Shown here one piece after another: positions 55,801-64,000 of a stretch of DNA of 64,000 nucleotides. Every line of letters begins with the position of its first letter. Position 1 is the stretch's first letter. The notes beneath the pieces were generated by a model. It saw only the letters and a program-made list of their open reading frames with translations. It made no database searches and was not told the origin of the DNA. A program made the translations under genes and the position numbers. Source of the stretch: Knufia peltigerae (lineage: Eukaryota > Ascomycota > Eurotiomycetes > Chaetothyriales > Trichomeriaceae); the NCBI GenBank assembly GCA_030247855.1, contig JAPDRN010000004.1:124001-188000 (forward strand). The letters are read 5' to 3'.

Positions 55801-56983
55801 CTGATCCATCGAGACCTCTCACTCTCTCAAACTGGAAGATGATGCAATCAGTGAAGAGAGAACACTCAATTCAAGTTAGTAGGGCATGTTCCGGAGTACT
55901 ACTTACCTAGTTGGTGGCATATCTTCAGGGAGAAAAGTCGAGCTCTTGAGCAACCATTCCTCCTACTCTGGTCTTTAGACAGCATTCGTGAATCGTTGTG
56001 CGGTGCCACTGTACTAGTTAAATGATTCGTTTCATTCCCAAGTTTTCAGCCCTTGTGGTTGTTGAAAGGAGGTAAAATCAAGGAATATATGAGAACTGTG
56101 GGCGACGGTATTACTTTCCTTTGGGGAGTGTAGACAATAGCAGTCGTGCTTCTAATCGTGGAACGTGGAAGTAGTACAGTGAGTGGTGGGAAAGCATTGA
56201 TTCTTGTGTGTCCGTCCAAGGGAGGACCGACCTTTGAACGACCATGTTCACTCATTGAGGGAGGGCAACTTCAGGGCCACCCTGGAAGCATTCATTGCAG
56301 TCCAGGGTAAGGTAAGAGGTACAAATACATTCGTCAGTTGTGCCGCCCAAAAGAAATTTGATTGTGGAGGGGGACGTGTGTGTGTGTGTGTGTGGGCATG
56401 GCTTTAAGGAGTCGGTTACATTTGGGCACTTCGATGCGAGGCAAGAATCACCTCAATGAAGTGTTGACGGGCCTAGGCCAAGAACCGCAACGACGCAATG
56501 GAGGGGAGCTCGCTGTTCGGCTGTGTCGAGGTTGCCTGGACATTTTTTGTTCACTGGTACTGTCCAAGGATCCTTCATCGAGATTACCTTGACACAACTC
56601 CATTGCCTGACATATGAACGATGTGCACGGCGCAATGGTCACGGATGAGCGTAACAGTCTCCGACCGAGAACAAAAGCATCTCAAAGGTGATCATTTTCA
56701 GGTATCATTTGCATTGGATGTTCTTGACTCCCATCAGTCACCGTATCTGAAATTTTCGCATCAAGACAAGCCCCGAGTTCTGGAAGGACGGTCTTTGGAT
56801 CCAACCAATATTTTTCTCGCTATGCTGATGCTTCCTTGGACATGAGAACTCCCTGCCTCGTTTGCAGTCGACAGCCTTGCTCATCGTGAAAATGCCCTTG
56901 CTACAAACCCGTCGGCTTGGGTTTTGTTTTTTTCCATCGAAGGAAAAAAAAATCCATCAACCCCCCCTTCAACTTCTACCCAT
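52846..56983. other. 4.1-kb gene-free convergent region
   Basis: Lies between the 3' ends of the forkhead gene and the eL34 gene. Frames are short (under 100 codons), scattered on both strands and without family motifs or good splice chains. No tRNA or repeat family was recognised, apart from a GT microsatellite at 56375-56394. It is not obviously AT-rich or RIP-like by eye. Confidence 0.5.
56375..56394 (+). repeat. GT microsatellite
   Basis: An uninterrupted (GT)n of about nine to ten units within the gene-free region. Confidence 0.9.
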
Positions 56984-57554
56984 TTATTTCTTTCCCTTCT
57001 TCTCCTGGGTCTCCTTCAGCACCTTCTTGACAATCTTCTGCTCCTCAATGAGGAAGGCCCGGACGATTCTGTCTCGGACGCAATTGGCGCATCTCGAGCC
57101 ACCGTAGGCACGTTGGACGGTCTTCTTCGGTCGGGATGTCGTTGCGTATTCTCTAGGTCGTAGAGCTGGGATCTATGATAGCGCGTGCAAGTCAGAACAA
57201 CGTTAATTTTTTTGGTGCCTGCCTCCTCCGATCGTCGTTGTGTGTAAAAGACTCGATCGACGTGTGTGAGACTCGGATGCTGGAAACAACTTACACCTGG
57301 GAGTTTGACGCCGCAGTCACCGCATTTAGGGGCAGTTCCTCGCTTCTTGATGTGCAGGAGTCGGAGCTTTCCACCTGGGGTCTTGATCACACGGACATTG
57401 TTCGAGGAGGTGTTGTAACTGTACGGCGCAAAAAGTGATGTTAGTTTATAACCCGATCCCAAATTGTGAAATCTGCAACTCAATCGGGCGGAGGGGGACA
57501 GGAGGGAGGAACGTACGGGTTGCGGCGGCGGTATTGGAGTCGAACACCTGCCAT
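56984..57554 (-). CDS. rpl34: 60S ribosomal protein L34 (eL34)
   Basis: Minus strand, exons 57554-57517, 57418-57295 and 57172-56984 give 116 residues, the normal size. Introns of 99 and 122 nt have GTACGT/GTAAGT donors and TACAG/ATAG acceptors. The sequence runs MAGVRLQYRRRNPYNTSSN, KTPGGKLRLLHIKKRGTAPKCGDCGVKLPG with a zinc-binding CxxC pair, then RAYGGSRCANCVRDRIVRAFL with the second CxxC, and a Lys-rich end (EKKGKK). It is a cytosolic large-subunit component. The first intron splits the codon for Pro13, which is typical of small, intron-rich fungal ribosomal-protein genes. It is divergently arranged with PRP8. Confidence 0.96.
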
Positions 57555-58051
57555 TGCGACGGTATTGAAGAAGCAATGGATTGATGGAGGAAGAAGAAAG
57601 TTGGCTGGGTGTGTGAAATGTCGTTGTCGTTGTCTCGACGGCTTCGATCAAAGTTCCTCAAAATTTCGTTTGTGGATGTGATTCTTGGCGGCAGATGCCT
57701 GATTCGTGTTAGGGCGGGACCCAGGTCACGTGTAAGTAAATTGGTGGAGTATCGAAAAGAAGTTCCTTTCGCCGCGTTTGCGAGGCAAATGGACACGAAA
57801 AGAAATCCTGAAAACATCAATCCATCAGCACGCCTTTGTTCCTCTGGGGTTCACTGTAGGTGGATGGCCGTTGCGACATAATCAATCCTGATCAAGCTTG
57901 CTCTCTCGGCCAAAAGCAGAGGGTAGAGCTGTCTGCGTGGTTGGTAAATGGTAAGAATTCTACCAATGCACTTTCTCGGCTAGGACAGTACGATTCATCT
58001 TTTCCCTTTCCTTCGTCGCAATAGTCACCTTCAGCCGCCTGAAGACACGGG
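57555..58051. promoter_or_regulatory. Divergent promoter of eL34 and PRP8
   Basis: 497 bp between the start codons of two essential, constitutively expressed genes. No clear TATA box is seen, fitting housekeeping promoters. Part of it will be 5'-UTR of each gene. Confidence 0.6.
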
Positions 58052-61000
58052 ATGGCTTCAATACCCCCTCCTCCGCCTCCAGGATGGAGTGCCGGCGCTC
58101 CTCCCCCGCCGCCTCCTGGCATGGCGCCTCCTCCGCCGGGTTATCGTCCGCCGCCAGACCCTCGGATCGCCAAATTCGCCCAGAAGAAGAAAGAATGGCT
58201 CCGGAGCCAGCGCAACCGCTTCAGCGAGAAGCGCAAGGGTGGTTTCGTCGAGACGCAAAAGGCCGATATGCCGCCCGAACATTTGAGGAAGATTGTCAAG
58301 GATATCGGTGATGTCAGTCAGAAAAAGTTCAGCAGCGACAAGCGCAGTTATCTTGGTGCGTTGAAGTACATGCCACACGCTGTGTTCAAGCTCCTGGAGA
58401 ACATGCCGATGCCCTGGGAGAGTGCGAGAGAAGTGAAGGTGTTGTACCACGTCAATGGATGTCTGACGTTGGTCAACGAAACGCCTCGAGTAATCGAGCC
58501 CGTCTTTCACGCACAATGGGCCACGATGTGGGTGAGCATGAGACGGGAAAAGAGCGACAGACGACACTTCAAGCGCATGCGATTCCCACCTTTCGACGAC
58601 GAAGAGCCGCCTCTGTCGTGGTCCGAGAACATTGAAGATGTCGAACCTCTCGAGCCGATTCAGATGGAGTTGGACGAGAATGAAGACGGTCCCGTCTACG
58701 AGTGGTTCTACGAACACCGGCCGCTGCTCGACACTCCCCACGTCAATGGGCCGAGTTACAAAAAGTGGAATCTGTCATTGCCACAGATGGCGACGCTGTA
58801 TCGGTTATCTCATCAGTTGCTCAGTGACGTTGTCGACAAGAACTATTTCCACATGTTCGACCGGGAAAGCTTCTTCACCGCAAAAGCTCTGAACGTTGCA
58901 ATTCCTGGTGGACCACGCTTTGAACCTCTTTACAAGGATATTGATCCGAATGACGAAGATTTTGGCGAGTTCAACGCTATCGATCGCATCATTTTCAGAG
59001 CACCCATCCGGACGGAATACAGAGTGGCGTTCCCATACCTCTACAACTCTCTGCCGCGCAGCGTCAAAATCTCTTGGTACTCTCATCCCCAGGTCGTCTA
59101 TGTTCGATCCGAAGACCCCAACCTGCCAGCATTCTACTTCGACCCTGTCATCAACCCTATCTCTTCGCGGTCGGTAGCACCAAAGAACATCACCGTGAGT
59201 CATGAGGACGAGATCTTTGGGGCAGGGAACAACGAGGACGACGAATTTGAGCTTCCTGGAAATGTGGAACCTTTCCTTGCCGACGAGGAGCTGTACAACA
59301 ATGACACATCATCTGCCATCGCATTGTGGTGGGCTCCCTTCCCATTCGACCGCCGATCCGGGAAAATGGTTCGTGCTCAGGATGTGCCGCTTGTCAAGCA
59401 GTGGTACCTCGAGCATTGCCCTCCAGGCCAGCCGGTCAAAGTCAGAGTCTCGTATCAGAAGCTCTTGAAGTCATTTGTCCTGAACGAATTACATAAGAAG
59501 AAGCCAAAAGCACAGAACAAGCAGGATCTTCTGAAGACCCTGAAGCAGACCAAGTTCTTCCAACAGACCACTATCGACTGGGTTGAAGCCGGTCTACAAG
59601 TGTGCCGACAAGGTTTCAACATGCTAAATTTACTCATTCACCGCAAGAACTTGACATACCTCCATCTCGACTACAATTTCAACCTTAAGCCCGTCAAGAC
59701 GCTGACGACAAAGGAACGAAAGAAGTCAAGATTCGGCAATGCTTTCCACTTGATGCGTGAAATCCTCAGATTGACCAAGCTCATTGTGGACGCTCAAGTT
59801 CAGTACAGACTGGGCAACATTGATGCTTTCCAACTTGCCGATGGTATCTTGTATGCCTTCAACCACGTTGGACAGCTGACGGGGATGTACCGATACAAGT
59901 ACAAGCTCATGCACCAGATCCGATCATGCAAAGATCTGAAGCACTTAATTTACTACCGCTTCAACTCTGGCCCTGTCGGTAAAGGTCCCGGATGTGGTTT
60001 CTGGGCACCTTCGTGGCGCGTCTGGCTGTTCTTCATGAGAGGCATCATCCCTCTTTTGGAAAGATGGCTCGGTAACCTGTTGTCCAGACAGTTCGAAGGC
60101 CGACACAGTAAGGGCGTCGCTAAGACTGTCACAAAACAACGTGTTGAATCACATTTCGATCTGGAGTTGCGTGCTTCGGTCATGGCTGATCTGATGGATA
60201 TGATGCCGGAGGGTATCAGACAGAACAAGGTCAACACCGTCCTTCAGCATCTTTCAGAAGCATGGCGTTGCTGGAAGAGTAACATCCCATGGAAAGTGCC
60301 TGGCCTGCCCGCACCAATTGAGAACATCATCTTGCGATACGTCAAGAGTAAGGCCGATTGGTGGATCTCAGTGGCGCACTACAACAGAGAACGAATTCGA
60401 AGAGGTGCCACTGTCGACAAGACCGTTGCGAAGAAGAATCTTGGCCGTCTGACTAGATTGTGGCTCAAAGCTGAACAAGAAAGACAGCACAATTACCTCA
60501 AGGATGGTCCTTACGTGTCGTCCGAAGAGGCGGTGGCCATCTATACCACCACTGTTCACTGGCTCGAATCGCGCAAGTTCATGCCTATTCCGTTCCCAAG
60601 CGTTTCCTACAAGCATGACACAAAGATTCTCATTCTTGCTCTCGAAAGACTAAGAGAAGCATACTCGGTCAAAGGAAGATTGAACCAAAGTCAACGAGAG
60701 GAGCTTGCTCTCATTGAGCAGGCGTACGACTCCCCCGGAACCACCCTTGCAAGAATCAAGCGCTTCTTGCTCACTCAGCGAGCCTTTAAAGAAGTTGGCA
60801 TTGATATGAACGACAACTACAGCTCCATCAATCCTGTTTATGACGTTGAGCCGATCGAGAAGATCACCGATGCATATCTCGATCAATATCTCTGGTACCA
60901 AGCTTCTGAGCGCAAGCTGTTCCCATCATGGGTTAAACCGTCAGATTCAGAGGTTCCACCACTGTTGGTTTACAAGTGGGCTCAAGGTATCAACAACCTG

Positions 61001-64000
61001 ACCAACGTCTGGGAGACTGCCGATGGCGAGTGCAATGTGATGATTGAGACTCAATTGTCCAAGGTCTATGAGAAGATCGATCTTACTCTACTCAACCGTC
61101 TTCTGAGGTTGATCATGGATCACAACTTGGCTGATTATATCACGTCCAAGAACAACGTCCAGCTGAACTACAAGGACATGAATCATACCAACAGCTATGG
61201 TCTGATCAGAGGTCTACAATTCTCGGGCTTCGTGTTCCAGTACTACGGCCTGGTTATTGACCTGCTTCTTCTCGGTCTTCAACGGGCCAGTGAACTTGCA
61301 GGACCACCTAATGCACCAAATGACTTCTTGCAATTCCGTGACAGAGAAACAGAGACGAGACATCCTATTCGACTGTACACTCGTTACATCGATAAGATCT
61401 GGGTCTTCCTCAGATTCAGTGCCGAAGACTCGAAAGACCTGATTCAACGATTCTTGACCGAGCAGCCTGACCCCAACTTCGAGAACGTCATTGGGTACAG
61501 GAATAAGAAATGTTGGCCTCGCGACTCCCGAATGAGGCTCATGAGACACGATGTCAACCTCGGTCGGGCGGTATTCTGGGATCTCAAGAACAGATTGCCT
61601 CGTTCCATTACCACAATCGAATGGGACGACACGTTCGCTAGCGTATACTCGCGCGACAACCCGAACCTGTTGTTCTCTATGTGCGGGTTCGAAGTCAGGA
61701 TCTTGCCCAAGATCAGAAATCCCAATGACGAATTCCCAATCAAGGACAGCGTTTGGGCTCTTGCCAACAATGAGACCAAAGAACGCACTGCATATGCGTT
61801 CTTGCAAGTCACCGAGGAAGACATTCAGAAGTTCAACAACCGTATCAGACAAATCTTGATGTCTTCAGGTAGTACCACTTTCACCAAGATTGCGAACAAG
61901 TGGAACACAACTTTGATCGCACTCTTCACGTACTACAGAGAAGCTGCTGTGTCAACGGTGAACTTGTTGGACACAATTGTCAAGTGCGAGACGAAGATCC
62001 AGACTCGTGTCAAGATTGGCCTGAACTCCAAGATGCCTTCTCGATTCCCACCGGCAGTCTTCTATACCCCCAAGGAACTTGGTGGTCTCGGCATGATCTC
62101 CGGTTCTCATATCCTCATCCCTACCAGTGACAAGCGATGGTTCAAACAGACTGATACTGGCGTCACACACTATCGTGCTGGTATGTCTCACGACGAGGAA
62201 ACGCTAATTCCCAACATCTTCCGTTACGTGGCCCCCTGGCAAAGTGAATTCATCGATTCACAACGTGTGTGGACCGAATATTCCCAAAAGAGACTCGAGG
62301 CTCAACAACAGAACCGAAGACTGACACTCGAGGATTTGGAGGATTCGTTCGACAGAGGTTTGCCAAGAATCAACACCCTCTTCCAAAAGGATAGAAGCAC
62401 ATTGTCCTTTGATAAGGGTTTCCGAGCCCGGACTGAGTTCAAGCAGTACCAGATCATGAAGAGCAACCCCTTCTGGTGGACTAGTCAGCGACATGACGGT
62501 AAACTCTGGAATCTCAATTCGTACAGAACCGATGTCATCCAGGCACTCGGTGGTGTCGAGACTATTCTTGAACATACCTTGTTCAAGGCAACAGCATTCC
62601 CGTCCTGGGAAGGTCTCTTTTGGGAGAGAGCTTGTCTTGCTAATGGAACTCTACTTCTGCGGTATGACGGCTCCAAGGTTGCAGTTGAAGATGTCAAAGA
62701 GGGCGATTTACTTCTTGGTCCTGACGGTGGCCCTCGCCGCGCGTTCAATATCGTGAATGGCTCCGATCGGCTGTATCGCGTCAAGATGGGCTCTCTCATG
62801 GAAGATCTTGTTGTGACCCCTAACCATATCCTAGTACTGCACCGGGAGAAGACTGAAGCCGTAATCCTAGAAAATTCTGCTGAGAAGGCCTCTGCCGCTG
62901 ACCGCTTCGACACTGTTGAATTGACTGCTGCTGATTTTGCAGCTCTGGATTCGGCCGAGCAAGCGAGCTATCGACTGTTCCGATCTCCTGAATATGAGCA
63001 GAAAGTCCCCACATCCGGCACTCTGGCCGAGATACCGTCCCTTCTCGCGCGGAAGCAGACCTGCGATCGTCTCGTCCCGGAGATGCATGACTTCAAGATT
63101 GAAAGCATATCACTCGAAGCCGAGCCAATGGAATGGTCTGGATTCAGGGTCGACAAGGACCAGCTGTACTTGCGATATGATTATCTCGTCCTTCACAATT
63201 CTGGTTTCGAGTAAGTCCATCATATTTTCATCAGCCCAAAAGACTTATTCCCACATCCCGTCCCCCGAAAGTCTTCGGTTTCTTCTAAGAGGAGATCTTA
63301 CATGCCTGGCGTAGAACGCGTTTTGGCTAGACCTGAAGAGCTTCTTTCTCAAGGCTCCCTCGTGCTTTTCGCTTTTTTTGTGATCTAATACTGACTGACT
63401 TGACTACAGGGAATCGATGAAGTACAAAAAGCTCACCAACGCTCAGCGATCCGGTTTGAATCAAATCCCCAATCGACGATTCACTTTGTGGTGGTCACCG
63501 ACCATTAACAGAGCCAACGTATACGTCGGTTTCCAAGTCCAACTTGATCTCACAGGCATTTTCCTTCACGGAAAGATTCCCACATTGAAGATTTCATTGA
63601 TCCAGATCTTCCGAGCACATTTGTGGCAGAAGATCCACGAGTCTGTTGTCATGGATTTGTGCCAGGTATTTGACCAGGAACTGGAGCAGCTTGGTATCGA
63701 GACTGTACAGAAAGAGACTATTCATCCTCGAAAGTCATATAAGATGAACAGTTCTTGTGCAGACATCCTGTTATTTGCCAGTCACAAATGGAACGTCACG
63801 CGACCATCGCTTCTCTTTGATACCAAGGACCAAATTGAAGCCACTACTACAAACAAAATGTGGCTCGACGTCCAATTGAGGTACGGAGACTATGACTCCC
63901 ACGATATCGAACGTTACGTCCGTGCGAAGTATCTCGATTACACCACGGATAGCATGAGTATCTATCCTTCGGCAACTGGGTTGATGATCGGTATCGATTT
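58052..64000 (+). CDS. prp8: PRP8, U5 snRNP core splicing factor, with intein (3' end outside window)
   Basis: Exon 1 58052-63210, intron 63211-63409, exon 2 from 63410 to the window end. It encodes the largest spliceosomal protein, which cradles the catalytic RNA centre. The N-terminus is the usual proline-rich stretch (IPPPPPPGW), followed by the PRO8NT region (RIAKFAQKKKEWLRSQRNRFSEKRK), the central PROCN, RRM-like, U5-binding and reverse-transcriptase-like parts (for example FTYYREAAVSTVNLLDTIVKCETKIQTR) and, after the intein, [32 protein letters not shown] of the endonuclease-like part. The RNase H-like and Jab1/MPN domains lie outside. The intein interrupts WERA/SGFE, a nearly invariant stretch (human WEKASGFE). 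No other intron occurs in the first 5.1 kb. Confidence 0.97.
62633..63199 (+). other. PRP8 mini-intein (189 residues)
   Basis: An in-frame protein-splicing element at PRP8 residues 1528-1716. It starts with Cys1 (CLANGTLLLRYDG, block A) and has EGDLLLGPDGG. Block B contains T62-x-x-H65 (VTPNHILVLH), and it ends YLVLHN followed by Ser+1. These are the residues needed for the N-S shift, transesterification, Asn cyclisation and ligation. The middle (ELTAADFAALDSAEQASYRLFRSPEYE) matches the linker seen in other fungal PRP8 inteins. There is no LAGLIDADG or other endonuclease motif, so it cannot home by itself. The insertion point WERA/SGFE is the site known from Cryptococcus, Aspergillus and other fungi. 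Confidence 0.95.
63211..63409 (+). other. Spliceosomal intron of PRP8, just after the intein
   Basis: GTAAGT donor at 63211, CTGAC branch sequences near 63391-63398, and TACAG acceptor ending at 63409. Removal joins SGF-GA to G-GAATCG and restores [11 protein letters not shown], matching PRP8. At 199 nt it is longer than most introns here. Confidence 0.93.

Noticed and set aside
62840..63150. Homing endonuclease inside the PRP8 intein
   Set aside because: The segment between blocks B and F is too short and has no LAGLIDADG-like motif.
1..64000. CRISPR arrays, insertion sequences, operons, ribosome-binding sites
   Set aside because: This is eukaryotic nuclear DNA. No such structures were seen and none are expected.

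Overview
The window is nuclear DNA from a filamentous ascomycete (Pezizomycotina). The evidence is GT-AG introns mostly of 45-85 nt with CTAAT/CTAAC-type branch sites, two Zn(II)2Cys6 regulators, a HET-domain gene, a DUF3425-type bZIP, a Flr1/Mdr1-type drug transporter, and an intein in PRP8. The class is not certain; Eurotiomycetes is a guess. There is no CRISPR array, operon, insertion sequence or recognisable transposon. Exon-intron structures were worked out by hand from splice motifs and reading-frame continuity.

Layout. 1-6 kb: the 3' part of a fungal transcription factor, a PAF-acetylhydrolase-like esterase and an amino-acid permease with an unusual G-to-D change in TM1. 6.7-14.7 kb: three small unannotated proteins (genes at 6681, 8462 and 14144) that share a short helix-turn-helix-like motif, the first carrying it twice. 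They surround a Zn2Cys6 regulator and MFS drug-exporter pair at 9.7-13.7 kb. 17-22.6 kb: a Fet4-type low-affinity iron permease and a HET-domain protein. 23-36.4 kb: a Munc13/Git1-like C2 protein, an HSD10-like dehydrogenase, methionine sulfoxide reductase A, a kinesin-8 and a proline dehydrogenase with GATA sites upstream. 36.9-45 kb: a protein with an RRM-like segment, an intron-containing tRNA-Gly(CCC), a second tRNA-like element, a bZIP and a small Arg/Pro-rich membrane protein. 46-53 kb: Cactin, a polytopic membrane protein and a forkhead factor. 53-57 kb: a 4.1-kb gene-free stretch between two converging genes. 57-64 kb: ribosomal protein eL34 divergent from PRP8.

The clearest special element is a 189-residue mini-intein in PRP8, the core spliceosome protein. 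It has Cys1, a TxxH motif, a His-Asn end and Ser+1, and no homing endonuclease. A 199-nt spliceosomal intron begins about four codons after it. The least explained signal is the three-member HTH-like small-protein family.

Most genes are unrelated housekeeping or accessory genes. The functional groupings are the regulator-transporter pair, splicing factors (Cactin, PRP8) and mitochondrial/redox enzymes (HSD10-like, MsrA, proline dehydrogenase).
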